Below are positions 42,517-51,993 of a DNA stretch of 64,000 nt, in pieces; position 1 is the first letter of the stretch, and the number at the start of each line of letters is the position of its first letter. The notes under the pieces are model-generated. The model saw only the letters and a program-made list of their open reading frames with translations. It did not search any database and was not told where the DNA came from. Source of the stretch: Jiella pacifica (GTDB lineage Bacteria; Pseudomonadota; Alphaproteobacteria; Rhizobiales; Rhizobiaceae). Location of the stretch: assembly GCF_010500815.1 (NCBI RefSeq), contig NZ_JAAAMG010000002.1, positions 376,985-440,984 of the forward strand, given 5' to 3'. A program made the position numbers and the translations under genes.

Positions 42517-43625
42517 CAGGCCGGCGCCTTCACTTTCGCGGCGCAGGCGGCAAAGCCGGCTTCCAGCTCTTCGGCGTCGAGCTTCCGACCGATAAAGACG
42601 AGCCGGCTGAGCTTTGCCTCGTCGTCGCGCCAGGGGCGCTGGTGGTCTCCCTCGATGATCATGTGGACGCCCTGCACGACATAGCGGTCCGGATCGCCGT
42701 CAAAGGCGATGATGCCCTTGAGGCGCAGGATGTTCGGCCCCTGCTCCTGGGTCAGCGCCTGGATCCACGGGAAGAACTTCTTCGGATCGAGCGGCCCGCC
42801 GCGCAGCGAGATCGAGGTAACCGTCACGTCGTGAATGGGCGAGACGGCGTGGTGATCATGCGAATGGCCGTGATCATGGTGGTGATGATCGTGCCCGTGA
42901 TGATCATGATGATGGTGATCATGGTCGCAGTCCGGCCCGCAGACGTGATCGTCATGGGCCTGCGCCGCCGCTTCGAGAAACGCCGGATCGTCTTCGAGAA
43001 CGCGCTTCAGGTCGAAGGCGCTCTGGCCGAGCACCTTCGTCAGGTCGATGCCGGCGCGCTCGGTGCGGTGAATGACGGCATGGGGATTGATCGCCCGCAC
43101 CGTCGCCTCGACCTTCGCCAGTTCTTCCGGCGTCACGAGGTCGGTCTTGTTGAGGAGGACGACGTCGGCAAAGGCGATCTGGTCCTCGGCCTCGCGCGCA
43201 TCCTTCAGCCGCATCGGCAGGTGCTTGGCGTCGACCAGCGCGACGACGGCGTCGAGCTGCGTCTTGGCGCGGACGTCCTCGTCCATGAAGAAGGTCTGGG
43301 CGACGGGCACCGGATCGGCAAGGCCCGTGGTCTCGACGAGAATCGCGTCGAACCGGCCTTTTCGCCGTGTCAGGCCCTCGACGACGCGGACGAGATCGCC
43401 GCGCACCGTGCAGCAGACGCAGCCATTGTTCATCTCGTAGATTTCTTCGTCGCTCTCGACGATGAGGTCGTTGTCGATGCCGATCTCACCGAATTCGTTG
43501 ACGATGACGGCGTATTTCTTCCCGTGGTCCTCGGACAGGATGCGGTTGAGCAGCGTCGTCTTGCCGGAGCCGAGATAGCCGGTGAGAACGGTGACGGGAA
43601 TGGGGGCGGCAGCGGTCTCGGACAT
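42516..43625 (-). CDS. COG0523/CobW-family GTPase with His-rich metal-binding loop
   Basis: A 369-residue G3E GTPase. Walker A GYLGSGKT is at 16-23, the metal motif GCVCC at 68-72 (Cys69, Cys71, Cys72), NKTD at 159-162, and a long His/Asp-rich insert at about 224-259 precedes the C-terminal CobW domain. Such proteins act as zinc (or cobalt) metallochaperones, the His-rich loop storing metal. I found no Zur-type palindrome upstream. The ATG at 43625 is right; a much longer open frame upstream is antisense to the thioesterase gene. Confidence 0.93.
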   Translation of the reverse strand: MSETAAAPIPVTVLTGYLGSGKTTLLNRILSEDHGKKYAVIVNEFGEIGIDNDLIVESDEEIYEMNNGCVCCTVRGDLVRVVEGLTRRKGRFDAILVETTGLADPVPVAQTFFMDEDVRAKTQLDAVVALVDAKHLPMRLKDAREAEDQIAFADVVLLNKTDLVTPEELAKVEATVRAINPHAVIHRTERAGIDLTKVLGQSAFDLKRVLEDDPAFLEAAAQAHDDHVCGPDCDHDHHHHDHHGHDHHHHDHGHSHDHHAVSPIHDVTVTSISLRGGPLDPKKFFPWIQALTQEQGPNILRLKGIIAFDGDPDRYVVQGVHMIIEGDHQRPWRDDEAKLSRLVFIGRKLDAEELEAGFAACAAKVKAPA

Positions 43626-43854
43626 CTTTTCATTCCTCGTTGAAGCCGGAAAGTCGTGGCGTCGTCGGGTCGATATAATCCCGCAAATCCGAGATTGCAC
43701 GGGGGGTGTGCCCTCCAATGCCTCCCTTGTGGAGCCGAGGCCAGTCACTGCAGGCGCAGCCACACTTGCCATCGACGCGGCCGCGCTTTCCAATGGGGAC
43801 GGGCGAGCCGGAGCTTTCGCCCGATTCTGCGGATTTTCAGGCGGGGACGGCGCG

Positions 43855-44253
43855 ATGGACGAGACCGATGAGATACCGAAAGGCGAACTGACCGTTCGCA
43901 TTCCGGCGATGCCGGCCGACGCCAACGCGAACGGCGACATCTTCGGCGGCTGGGTCGTCTCGCAGATGGATCTCGCTGCCGGCATCCGGGCTGCGGAGCG
44001 CTCGAGAGGCCGCGTCGCGACGGTGGCGATCAATGCGCTGGTGTTCAAGAAGCCAGTGAAGATCGGCGATACGCTCTGCGTCTACACCGCCATCGAGAAG
44101 GTCGGCCGCACATCGATCACGCTCGCCATCGAGGCTTGGACCCAGCGGCGCACCTCACGCGTCGAGGCGAAGGTCACCGAGGGCACCTTCGTCATGGTGG
44201 CGATCGACGACGAGGGTCGCCCCAGCGCCATCCCGGCAGAAACCCTCGACTAG
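43855..44253 (+). CDS. Acyl-CoA thioesterase, YciA-like hotdog fold
   Basis: A 132-residue hotdog-fold protein of the acyl-CoA thioesterase II/YciA type. It has the family signature NGDIFGGWVVSQMDLAAGI with the catalytic Asp in the conserved helix start, then VFKKPVKIGDTLCVYT and VEAKVTEGTFVMVAID. It hydrolyses acyl-CoA thioesters in the cytoplasm. ATG 43855 gives the family length; the frame is open further upstream. The next gene starts nine bases after its stop. Confidence 0.92.
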   Translation: MDETDEIPKGELTVRIPAMPADANANGDIFGGWVVSQMDLAAGIRAAERSRGRVATVAINALVFKKPVKIGDTLCVYTAIEKVGRTSITLAIEAWTQRRTSRVEAKVTEGTFVMVAIDDEGRPSAIPAETLD

Positions 44254-44262
44254 CCGGCTTCC

Positions 44263-45480
44263 GTGTCCGCCACCTCCCGCGCGGCCTATCCGTCCGCCAG
44301 CATCGCCGCGCTCGCCATCGGCGAGACGATCGTCTGGGCGGCGTTCTATTACACGTTTCCGGCGCTTCTGACTCGCTGGGAGAGTGCCGAGGGGTGGGGC
44401 AAGACCATCCTCACCGCCGCCTTCGCCGGCACGATCATGCTTTCGGCGCTGCTCGCGCCACTCGCCGGGCGGCTGATCGACCGGGGATACGGCCCGCTGC
44501 TGATGACCGGCGCGACATGCGCCGGCGCCTTGCTCCTCGCCCTGTCGTCGATCACCACGAGCCTCGCGCTGTTCGTGCCCATCTGGCTCTGCCTCGGCGC
44601 CGTCATGGCGGGAGCGCTCTACGAGCCCTGCTTTGCCGTCGTCACCCGCGCGCTCGGCTCGTCCGCCCGGCGGGCGATCACCGGGATCACCCTCGTCGCC
44701 GGTTTCGCCGGGACCCTGGCCTTTCCGATGAACCACTGGATCGCCGAGGCGGGCGGCTGGCGGCTCGCCTCCCAGGCCATGGCCGCGCTGGCCCTCCTCG
44801 TCGCTGCGCCGCTGCTGTGGTTTTCGACCTCGCGACTGGAATCCTGCGCTCTCGCCCGGGCTCCGGCCGAAGACCGCGAACGCCAAACGGCTCCGGATCC
44901 TCGGGCGGCGGCGGCGCGAGGCCGGCTGTTCTTCCTGCTGACGCTCGGCTTCGCGACGATCGGCGCGTCCCACAGCCTCGTCCTCAACCATCTCCTGCCG
45001 ATCCTCGAAAGCCATCGGATGAGCGACAGGCTCGCGGTCCTCGTGGCGGCGGGGGTCGGGCCGATGCAGGTGGTCGGGCGTCTCGCCATTCTCGGCTTCG
45101 AGCGGCATCTGTCGAACCGGGTCGTGGCGCTGGCGAGCTGCGTCGCCGTCGGCCTCGCCGCATGCTGCCTCTTCGGCTCGCAATTCCTGCCGCTACTGGC
45201 GATCCTCTTCGTCGTCCTGCATGGCAGCGGCTACGGGACGGTCAGCATCATGCGCCCGGTGATGCTGCGCGAGACCCTCGGCGAGGCAAATTTCGGCGCG
45301 ACCAGCGGCCAGATGGCGCGCTATTCCACGGCCGCCGCCGCCCTCGCCCCCTTCGCCGGCTCACTGCTTTGGCTGGTCGGCGGCTATGATCTGACGCTGC
45401 TGGTCGTCGCGCTCGCCTGCGTCGCCGCCTTCGCGGCCTTCACCTCGCTTGCCGCCCAACGAAACCATCCATCGACATGA
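44263..45480 (+). CDS. MFS transporter
   Basis: A 405-residue major-facilitator protein with 12 predicted membrane helices in two halves around a charged loop at about 200-225. ETIVWAAFYYTFPALL in helix 1 and a loop 2-3 LAGRLIDRGYGPL motif are MFS marks. The substrate is unknown. The start is a GTG nine bases after the thioesterase stop, so the pair is probably cotranscribed. Confidence 0.85.
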   Translation: MSATSRAAYPSASIAALAIGETIVWAAFYYTFPALLTRWESAEGWGKTILTAAFAGTIMLSALLAPLAGRLIDRGYGPLLMTGATCAGALLLALSSITTSLALFVPIWLCLGAVMAGALYEPCFAVVTRALGSSARRAITGITLVAGFAGTLAFPMNHWIAEAGGWRLASQAMAALALLVAAPLLWFSTSRLESCALARAPAEDRERQTAPDPRAAAARGRLFFLLTLGFATIGASHSLVLNHLLPILESHRMSDRLAVLVAAGVGPMQVVGRLAILGFERHLSNRVVALASCVAVGLAACCLFGSQFLPLLAILFVVLHGSGYGTVSIMRPVMLRETLGEANFGATSGQMARYSTAAAALAPFAGSLLWLVGGYDLTLLVVALACVAAFAAFTSLAAQRNHPST

Positions 45481-45569
45481 TGAGGGCATGGCCCATCTCG
45501 GCGGCGAGGCGCGGGACCAAATGACGCCTTCCGCGCGCCCCGAACCGTTCAACTGGAGTGCTTCGAACC

Positions 45570-45812
45570 ATGCTGCAGAGACTCGTCCGAGACTATTCCT
45601 GGATCCATCTCGGCATCGGGCTTTTCGGCAATTTCTGCTTCGTCGTCGGCTCGGTGCTGTTCTTCAAGACGTTCGAAAGCTACTACACCCTCGGTGTCTG
45701 GCTGTTCCTCGTCGGCTCCTCGGGAATGTTCCTCGGCTCGCTCGGGGAACTCGCGAAATCGCTCTACGAGCGGCGGGAGAAGCGGCAGGCGGGGCACAAA
45801 CGGGCGGCGTGA
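45570..45812 (+). CDS. YrhK-like small membrane protein
   Basis: An 80-residue protein with two membrane helices: YSWIHLGIGLFGNFCFVVGS and a second around WLFLVGSSGMFLGSLG. The charged tail ends KRQAGHKRAA. The layout FGNFCFVVGSVLFF ... VGSSGMFLGS is that of the YrhK domain, whose function is unknown. GGAG lies about ten bases before ATG 45570. A GTG at 45558 in frame is less likely. Confidence 0.75.
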   Translation: MLQRLVRDYSWIHLGIGLFGNFCFVVGSVLFFKTFESYYTLGVWLFLVGSSGMFLGSLGELAKSLYERREKRQAGHKRAA

Positions 45813-45861
45813 CGCATCGGCGCCGCGCCAGAACTTGCCTTCATCGAGAAAGCGGACTGCC

Positions 45862-45881
45862 GGCCTGCCCTTCGGCGGGCC
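45862..45881. terminator. Hairpin between the convergent YrhK and cupin genes
   Basis: GGCCTGCC CTTC GGCGGGCC: an 8-bp stem with one T-G wobble and a 4-base loop, in the 130 bases between two convergent genes. No T tract is present. Likely a shared terminator. Confidence 0.45.
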
Positions 45882-45942
45882 TGCGCGCAGAAGGGCGCGG
45901 TCGTCGCGGCGGCACCCGGATCGGGCGCCGCCATCGAAATCG

Positions 45943-46386
45943 TCAGCTCTTGCGCGGGGTCGGCCGCCAATCCTTCGGCGCCATTTCGAAGGTAGTGAAG
46001 TCGAAGGCCGGCGCGACCGTGCAGCCGACGAGGGTGTATTCGCCGAGAGAAGTGGCGGTCTGCCAGCACCCGGCAGGCACGACGAATTGCGGCCGTTCGC
46101 CCGCCTCGATGTTCGGGCCCAGCCGATGGGCGGCGGCATCGTGGCCGTTTTCTGAGATGGTGATCACCAGCGGCGCCCCGGCATACCAGTGCCAGACCTC
46201 TGCGGCGTCGTTCACCCGGTGCCATTCCGACGTCTCGCCGGCTTCGAGCAGATAGTAGATCGCGGTGGAGCGCGAGCGGCCGCCCTCGTCCGTGCGCTCG
46301 TCGCGGAAGGTCTCGCGGTACCAGCCGCCCTCGGGATGCGGCTTCATGTCGAGGCTTCTGACGATCTTGAGCGCGGCTGAACTCAT
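45943..46386 (-). CDS. Cupin of the DUF985 family
   Basis: A 147-residue single-domain cupin. It carries the DUF985 signature LDMKPHPEGGWYRETFRDER, TAIYYLLEAGETSEWHRV, EVWHWYAGAPL and VPAGCWQTA. Cupins of this group bind a metal or sugar-like ligand; no reaction is established for the family. Its ATG overlaps the glyoxalase II gene's stop (ATGA). Several bacterial genomes pair these two, but a functional link is only inferred. Confidence 0.9.
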   Translation of the reverse strand: MSSAALKIVRSLDMKPHPEGGWYRETFRDERTDEGGRSRSTAIYYLLEAGETSEWHRVNDAAEVWHWYAGAPLVITISENGHDAAAHRLGPNIEAGERPQFVVPAGCWQTATSLGEYTLVGCTVAPAFDFTTFEMAPKDWRPTPRKS

Positions 46387-47156
46387 CAGTACTGATCCCT
46401 TTTCTTTCTGATCGCGGCGAACACATCCACCGGGTCGGCGCCCTCCATGCCCATGGCTGCCATGAGGCTCGGATCGTCGGCCCGCAGGAACGGATTGGTC
46501 TTCTTCTCGCGTTCGAGCAGAACAGGCAAGGTCGGCAGGCCCTCGCGGCGCAATTCCTCGACCTCCCCGGCCCGCTCGCGAAGCGCGACGTTGGTCGGAT
46601 CGACGGCAAGCGCGCATTTGGCATTGGTGGCCGTGTATTCGTGGCCGCAATAGAGCATCGTCTCGCCCGGCAGCTTACGCAGCTTCTGCAGCGACTCCCA
46701 CATCATTGCCGGATCGCCTTCGAACAGCCGACCGCAGCCCAATGAAAACAACGTGTCGGCCGCAAACAGCGCCTTGGCCTGCGGCATGTAGTAGGAGACG
46801 TGGCCGAGCGTGTGGCCCGGCGTGTCGATCACTTCGACCGCGATGCCGCCGACGTCGATCGTCTCGCCGCCGGAGACCGCGCGGTCGATGCCGGGGATCT
46901 TCAGCCGCTCCTTCTGCGGCCCGATCACCTCGACGTGAAAGCGAGCCTTGAGCGCGTCGTTGGCGTCGACGTGGTCGCCGTGATGATGGGTCGTCAGGAT
47001 GTGGGTGAGCGTCCATCCGGCCTCGTCCAGCGCCGCGAGGATCGGCTTTTCCTCTGGGGCGTCGATGGCAATCGTCGTGCCACTCTCGGCCTCGTGGACG
47101 AGAACGCCGAAATTGTCGCTTCGGCAGGAGAACTGCCGGATTTCGAAGGATGCCAT
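46386..47156 (-). CDS. gloB: Hydroxyacylglutathione hydrolase (glyoxalase II)
   Basis: A 256-residue metallo-beta-lactamase-fold enzyme, which hydrolyses S-D-lactoylglutathione to D-lactate and glutathione in methylglyoxal detoxification. The binuclear metal motif THHHGDH is at 56-62. Further ligands are in DTPGHTLGHVSYY, FAADTLFSLGCGRLFEG and CGHEYT. The C-terminal helical domain carries the substrate-binding REKKTNPFLR. AGGAGGG lies before ATG 47156. It is divergent from a methyltransferase gene. Confidence 0.96.
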   Translation of the reverse strand: MASFEIRQFSCRSDNFGVLVHEAESGTTIAIDAPEEKPILAALDEAGWTLTHILTTHHHGDHVDANDALKARFHVEVIGPQKERLKIPGIDRAVSGGETIDVGGIAVEVIDTPGHTLGHVSYYMPQAKALFAADTLFSLGCGRLFEGDPAMMWESLQKLRKLPGETMLYCGHEYTATNAKCALAVDPTNVALRERAGEVEELRREGLPTLPVLLEREKKTNPFLRADDPSLMAAMGMEGADPVDVFAAIRKKRDQY

Positions 47157-47314
47157 GATGCCCTCCTGATGAGCGTTGCGCGCGATCGTCGGCCGAATAC
47201 GGATACGCCGCAAGGAGGCGTCCCCCGGTGGCGCCGGCTTCTCGCCCGGCCGCCGGGGCGGCGGCCGTCGAATCTCGACTAAGACGGTTTCGAGCCGACC
47301 AGTCATCGTCCTAT

Positions 47315-48124
47315 ATGGGAAAAAGCCGCCGCGCTGGAACCTTGGGAGATTGCGCTCTGTCGACCAATGCCGACATCATCGATCTGTGCAATTTCTACGC
47401 CACGCCCCTCGGGTCGGTGGCGGCGCGTTCGATCACGCTGTCGCTCTCGCCGATCTGGCGGCCGATCTCGGAGGAGCGGCTGCTCGGGCTCGGCTATGCG
47501 ACGCCCTACCTTTCCCGATTCGGCACCGACTGCGAACGGTCGCTGGCCTTCATGCCGGCGGCGCAAGGCGCCGAGCGCTGGCCCGCCGGCGCACCGCTCC
47601 GGACCGCCCTTGTCGGGATCGAGGACCTGCCGCTGGGCGACTCCTCGATCGACCGCATTCTGATGGTCCACGCACTGGAATTCGCCGAGAGCCCCGAAGC
47701 GCTTCTGGCCGAAACCTGGCGGGTGCTGGCGCCGGGCGGCAGCCTTATCATCGTCGTGCCGCACCGACGCGGTGTCTGGGCGCGGTTCGAGCACACGCCC
47801 TTCGGCTCCGGCCGCCCCTGGTCGCGCGGCCAGCTGACACGGCTCCTGCGCTCGGTGACCTTCACCCCCCATGCCTGGGGCGAGGCACTGTTCTTCCCGC
47901 CCTTCGAGCGCCAGCAACTGGTCCGATTCGCTCCAGCGATGGAGCGGATCGGACGGAAGTTCTGGCCGATGTTCGCGGGCGTGGTCATCATCGAGGCGGT
48001 CAAGCAGCTCCACCGCGGCATTCCCGTCGCCTCCGCGGCCAAGGAGCGGCGCGTGGCAAAGCCGGTGCTGGTGCCCGCAGGGGCTGGCGCGGGCGCGCGG
48101 GTCTGGCGCCGAAAGTTCCTGTAA
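47315..48124 (+). CDS. SAM-dependent methyltransferase (class I)
   Basis: About 269 residues. The Rossmann-type methyltransferase core appears as EDLPLGDSSIDRILMVHALE and LLAETWRVLAPGGSLIIVVP. The motif I glycine loop is weak, as in the group found divergent from gloB in rhizobia. Its substrate is unknown. The start is uncertain, since a conserved-looking block NADIIDLCNFYATPLG begins about 15 codons after the ATG. It shares a 158-base divergent control region with gloB. Confidence 0.78.
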   Translation: MGKSRRAGTLGDCALSTNADIIDLCNFYATPLGSVAARSITLSLSPIWRPISEERLLGLGYATPYLSRFGTDCERSLAFMPAAQGAERWPAGAPLRTALVGIEDLPLGDSSIDRILMVHALEFAESPEALLAETWRVLAPGGSLIIVVPHRRGVWARFEHTPFGSGRPWSRGQLTRLLRSVTFTPHAWGEALFFPPFERQQLVRFAPAMERIGRKFWPMFAGVVIIEAVKQLHRGIPVASAAKERRVAKPVLVPAGAGAGARVWRRKFL

Positions 48125-48127
48125 GAT

Positions 48128-49243
48128 ATGGCGGTAAGGCGCGAACTCGACTTTTGCGCCAATGACTTGCGCCCGGTATCGGCGAACGGTCGGCCAGCGG
48201 CGGCATCCTTGCCGGTCGTCCGAAGCGGGGGCGTGTGGGAGGATACCGGCTTGAAGTTCGCTTTGAGGCGATTGACACATATCGACCTGCCCCAGAAGGC
48301 GGAGCGCTACCTTCCCGTCATGGCGACACAGGTCCTGTTCGCCGTCATTTGCAGCGCCGTGTCGATCGGTCTACGGTTCATCGCCGACCTGTTCATGCCG
48401 GGCGCCGGCCCATTCGCCCTGACCATCCCCGCCGTCCTCGTCGCCACCTTGTTCGGCCGTTGGCTTTGCGGCGCGATCACCGAGACGATCTCGTCCCTTT
48501 ATGCGTGGTATTTCGTCCTGCCGGTCACCGGCAGCTTCTACTTCGCCGTGCCCGCGGACGGCCCGCGGGTCGTCGTCAACATGCTGTCGGGCTATTTCGT
48601 CGTCGCCCTCGCGGAGGCGTTCCGCCGCGCGGTCCGCCATGCGCTGGCCGATCGGGACGCCCTGCTTCTGGAACTGCAACACCGGGTGAAGAACAACTTC
48701 GCCTCGATCGCCTCGGTCCTGCGGCTGCAGATATCGGCGACACCGAGTGACGACGCCAAGGAGGAACTGAAGGCGGCGCTCGGCAGGGTCGAGAGCTTCG
48801 CCCAGGCCTACGAATTCCTCTATCACGACGCAGATTACACGGGCGCGGTCGAGATGCGGGGCTATCTCGAAGGCCTCTGCCGGGCTTTGGCGACGTCTCT
48901 CGGCTCGGCCCGCAACGTCGACATCCATTGCGACGCCGAGGCCGCCGACATCCCGCGCGACCGCGCGATCCTGATCGGGCTACTGGTCAACGAAGTGGCC
49001 AACAACAGCGTCAAGCATGCCTTCGGGGCGAGCGGCGGCGGGCAGATCCAGGTGCGGTTCCGGCGGGACGACGAAGCGTTTCGCGTCGAGGTCAGCGATG
49101 ACGGGATCGGCATGAGCGGCAAAGGTCGACCCGGCTCGCTCGGCATGCGGCTGATCCGCGGACTGACCGCGCAGGCGAACGGCACGGTGGAAGTCGACAG
49201 CGGCAAGGGCGGTACGCGTCACAACTTCGTCTTCCAGCGATAG
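48128..49243 (+). CDS. Membrane histidine kinase of the HisKA_2/HWE type
   Basis: Up to 371 residues. Four membrane helices (about 65-165) precede a phosphoacceptor helix LQHRVKNNFASIASVLRLQ with His185, then an ATPase domain with N-box VNEVANNSVKHAF and G-box DDGIGM. HWE/HisKA_2 kinases are common in alphaproteobacterial stress and light signalling. The sensor has no extra domain, so its signal may be membrane-derived. The start is unsure; TTG 48251 with GGA upstream would remove 41 non-conserved residues. No response regulator is adjacent. Confidence 0.85.
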   Translation: MAVRRELDFCANDLRPVSANGRPAAASLPVVRSGGVWEDTGLKFALRRLTHIDLPQKAERYLPVMATQVLFAVICSAVSIGLRFIADLFMPGAGPFALTIPAVLVATLFGRWLCGAITETISSLYAWYFVLPVTGSFYFAVPADGPRVVVNMLSGYFVVALAEAFRRAVRHALADRDALLLELQHRVKNNFASIASVLRLQISATPSDDAKEELKAALGRVESFAQAYEFLYHDADYTGAVEMRGYLEGLCRALATSLGSARNVDIHCDAEAADIPRDRAILIGLLVNEVANNSVKHAFGASGGGQIQVRFRRDDEAFRVEVSDDGIGMSGKGRPGSLGMRLIRGLTAQANGTVEVDSGKGGTRHNFVFQR

Positions 49244-49266
49244 CCTCGCCGATCAAGACGAGGCGC

Positions 49267-49938
49267 CTACCGCTTCAGCACGAACACCGCCTGCTCGCCG
49301 AACAGGTTCCAGAACCACCATGGCATGTTCATGCCCATCTTCTGGCCGGTCGAGTTGATGGCGATGGCCGTCTCGACGGTAGCCCCGAGTTCCCCGGCCA
49401 GAGCGACGAAGTCGCGGATGGTACAGAAATGGATGTTCGGCGTCTCGTACCAGGCATGGGTGAGGTTGCGGGTCACCGGCATCGAGCCTCTGAGGCCGAG
49501 CGAATAGCGGATCGTCCAGTGGCCGAAATTCGGGAAGGAGACGATCGCCCGGCGCCCGATCCGCAGGAGTTCCGACAGCACCACCTTGGGATTGTGCGTC
49601 GCCTGGATGGTCTGCGAGAGGATCACGTAGTCGAAGGCGTCGTCGGGATAGTGGACGAGGTCCCGGTCGGCGTCGCCCTGAATCACCGAGAGCCCCCGGG
49701 CCACGCATTCGTTGACGCCGGCCTGGCTGATCTCGATGCCCCGCCCGTCCACGTGACGGCGCGATTGCAGGAGAGCCAGGAGCGCGCCGTCGCCCGATCC
49801 GATGTCGAGTACCCGTGTGTTCGGCTCGACCAGATCGGCGATCACTTCCAGGTCGACGCGGATTCCGGTCGCCGTCCCCGCGACGGTGTCACTGGTGGCT
49901 GTCGGGCCCGGCGCTCCGGTGTCGGCGGTGAGCGTCAA
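49267..49938 (-). CDS. metW: Methionine biosynthesis protein MetW
   Basis: A 223-residue methyltransferase-fold protein: [36 protein letters not shown] and [20 protein letters not shown] with [10 protein letters not shown] are MetW hallmarks. MetW works with MetX in methionine synthesis and is needed for its full activity. The first 30 residues are unconserved. The start is a TTG overlapping the metX stop (TTGA), so the two are translationally coupled. Confidence 0.94.
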   Translation of the reverse strand: MTLTADTGAPGPTATSDTVAGTATGIRVDLEVIADLVEPNTRVLDIGSGDGALLALLQSRRHVDGRGIEISQAGVNECVARGLSVIQGDADRDLVHYPDDAFDYVILSQTIQATHNPKVVLSELLRIGRRAIVSFPNFGHWTIRYSLGLRGSMPVTRNLTHAWYETPNIHFCTIRDFVALAGELGATVETAIAINSTGQKMGMNMPWWFWNLFGEQAVFVLKR

Positions 49939-51149
49939 CGCGAGAGCCCCCTCGCCCGCGCCGCCGACGACACGAAGCCGTCGATCGCGGCGAAGAAGTT
50001 CGGCTCTTCAAGCAGAAAGGCGTCATGGCCGCGATCCGTCTCGATCTCGACAAAGGAGACCGAAGCCGCCGCAGCGTTCAGCGCATGCACCACCGCGCGG
50101 TTCTCCTCCGTCGGGAACAGCCAGTCGGAGGAAAACGACACCAGGCAGAACCGCGTCTTCGAGCCTTGGAACGCCTTGGCGAGCGAGCCGTCGAAATCCG
50201 CGGCGATGTCGAAATAGTCCATCGCGCGGGTCATGTAGAGATAGGAATTGGCGTCGAAGCGGTCGACGAAGGTCATGCCCTGATGGCGCAGATAGCTCTC
50301 GATCTGGAAGTCAGCCTCGAAGCCGAAGCCCAGCCTCTCACGATCCTGCAGATTGCGGCCGAACTTGCGGTGCAGCGCCATCTCGGAAAGGTAGGTGACA
50401 TGAGCCGTCATCCGGGCGACGGCGAGCCCTTTCACCGGGCGCTTGCCATGGGCGAAGTAGCGCCCGGCCTGCCAGTCGGGATCGGCCATCACGGCTTGGC
50501 GGCCGATCTCGTGGAAGGCGATGTTCTGGGCCGAATGCCGCGCACCGGTGGCGATCGGCAACGCGGCGAACACCCGCTCCGGATAGCTGACCGTCCACTG
50601 CAGCACCTGCATGCCGCCCATGGACCCGCCGATGACGGCAAACAGCGTGTCGATGCCGAGGCGGTCCACCAGCATCGCCTGGGCGCGCACCATGTCCGGG
50701 ATGGTGATGACCGGCAGGGTCAGGCCGTAGGGCTCCCCCGTTTCCGGGTCGATCGAGGCCGGCCCGGTGGAGCCGAGGCAGCCGCCGATGACGTTCGAGC
50801 AGATGACGAAGTATCTGTCGGTGTCGATCGGCTTGCCGGGCCCGATGATCGAGGACCACCAGCCGGGCTTTCCGGTCACCGGCGACTGGCTCGCCGCGTA
50901 GTGATCGCCGGTCAGGGCGTGGCAGACGAGGATGGCGTTGGAGCGATCCGCGTTCAATTCGCCATAGGTGTTGTAGGCGATCTGGATCGGCGAGAGGTCG
51001 ATGCCGGCATCGAGACGCAGTGGCTCGTCCGGGCCGAAATAGGCGACCGGACTGGATGGCTCGAGCGCCTCGCGGTTTCCCGCCGAGGTCGTCCGGCTCT
51101 TCCTCTCGATGTCGGCTGTCGGCCTCACGGTCGAAACCTCGCCTTTCAT
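49935..51149 (-). CDS. metX: Homoserine O-acetyltransferase
   Basis: A 404-residue alpha/beta-hydrolase that acylates homoserine with acetyl-CoA (or succinyl-CoA), the first committed step of methionine synthesis. The nucleophile elbow is [10 protein letters not shown]. The substrate block [16 protein letters not shown] and the catalytic Asp and His ([20 protein letters not shown]) are present. The first 35 residues are a variable leader. It follows adk in place of the expected rpsM gene. No SAM-binding leader RNA was recognised upstream. Confidence 0.95.
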   Translation of the reverse strand: MKGEVSTVRPTADIERKSRTTSAGNREALEPSSPVAYFGPDEPLRLDAGIDLSPIQIAYNTYGELNADRSNAILVCHALTGDHYAASQSPVTGKPGWWSSIIGPGKPIDTDRYFVICSNVIGGCLGSTGPASIDPETGEPYGLTLPVITIPDMVRAQAMLVDRLGIDTLFAVIGGSMGGMQVLQWTVSYPERVFAALPIATGARHSAQNIAFHEIGRQAVMADPDWQAGRYFAHGKRPVKGLAVARMTAHVTYLSEMALHRKFGRNLQDRERLGFGFEADFQIESYLRHQGMTFVDRFDANSYLYMTRAMDYFDIAADFDGSLAKAFQGSKTRFCLVSFSSDWLFPTEENRAVVHALNAAAASVSFVEIETDRGHDAFLLEEPNFFAAIDGFVSSAARARGLSR

Positions 51150-51345
51150 CTTCTCGCGCCCCTTTCGGGAAGCCCCTCTTCAGCAGCACAAACCGCATGA
51201 TCGAGCGGCGACGACATCCTGACCGGAAGCCTCATCGCCACCTGGCCGAACCGTGTCGCACCGTACCGATCGCATCGACAGACAAGACCCGCCGCGGCGG
51301 TTCGAGCGAGGCCCTCGCGGGCCCCGCGCGCCAAAGCGAAAAGGA
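51150..51345. other. adk-metX intergenic region
   Basis: About 196 bases. On the minus strand a 29-codon reading frame (51235 to 51146) ends in a TGA that overlaps the metX ATG, so it could be a coupled leader peptide. It could equally be chance in GC-rich DNA. I looked for a SAM-II type riboswitch and did not find its conserved sequence. Confidence 0.35.
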
Positions 51346-51993
51346 TCAACCCCTCAGGATCTGCTCGATGCTCTCAGTGACCTCGTCGATCGGCGCCATG
51401 CCGTCGATCGAGCGGAGCGTACCCTTGCAGTGGTAGTAGCCGACCAGCGGCGAGGTCTCCTTGTAGTAGGCTCGCAGTCGGGAACGCATCGTCTCGGCGT
51501 TGTCGTCCGGCCGACGCTTGAACTCGGTCGAGCCGCAATTGTCGCAGACGCCCTCGTTCTTCGGTCGGCGGTCCTCGTCGTGATAGACAGTACCGCACTT
51601 TGCGCAGGAAAAGCGGCCAGAGACACGCTTCACCAGGACATCGTCGTCGACCTTCAGCTCGATGACGTGATCGAGATGCTGACCGCGCACATCGAGCAGC
51701 GCCTCGAGCGAGTCGGCCTGTTTGAGAGTCCTCGGATAGCCGTCGAGGATGAAGCCGCTCGAGCAGTCATCCGCCGCCAGCCGTTCGGCAACGATGGCAT
51801 TCACCACCTCGTCGGGAACGAGATTGCCGGCGTCCATGATCGCCTTGGCCTTGACACCCACCTCGGTCTCGGCAGCCACCGCGGCCCGCAGCATGTCCCC
51901 CGTCGAAAGCTGCGGGATGCCGTGACGATCGATCAGACGCTGTGCCTGCGTTCCCTTTCCCGCCCCTGGCGGTCCAAGCAAAATCAGCTTCAT
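51346..51993 (-). CDS. adk: Adenylate kinase, long zinc-type
   Basis: A 215-residue adenylate kinase that interconverts AMP, ADP and ATP. P-loop GPPGAGKGT is at 7-15, DGYPRTL at about 84-90, and the LID domain has the zinc cysteines CAKCG ... CDNCG. It overlaps secY by four bases at the end of the spc operon. Zinc coordination is intact, unlike many alphaproteobacterial Adk with a short LID. Confidence 0.97.
   Translation of the reverse strand: MKLILLGPPGAGKGTQAQRLIDRHGIPQLSTGDMLRAAVAAETEVGVKAKAIMDAGNLVPDEVVNAIVAERLAADDCSSGFILDGYPRTLKQADSLEALLDVRGQHLDHVIELKVDDDVLVKRVSGRFSCAKCGTVYHDEDRRPKNEGVCDNCGSTEFKRRPDDNAETMRSRLRAYYKETSPLVGYYHCKGTLRSIDGMAPIDEVTESIEQILRG

Noticed and set aside
43626..43720. 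Zur box upstream of the CobW GTPase
   Set aside because: No TGTTATNNNATAACA-like palindrome is present in the upstream 100 bases.
51150..51345. SAM-II riboswitch before metX
   Set aside because: I read the minus strand for the conserved CTTGCAGCCACG-type core and pseudoknot and did not find them.
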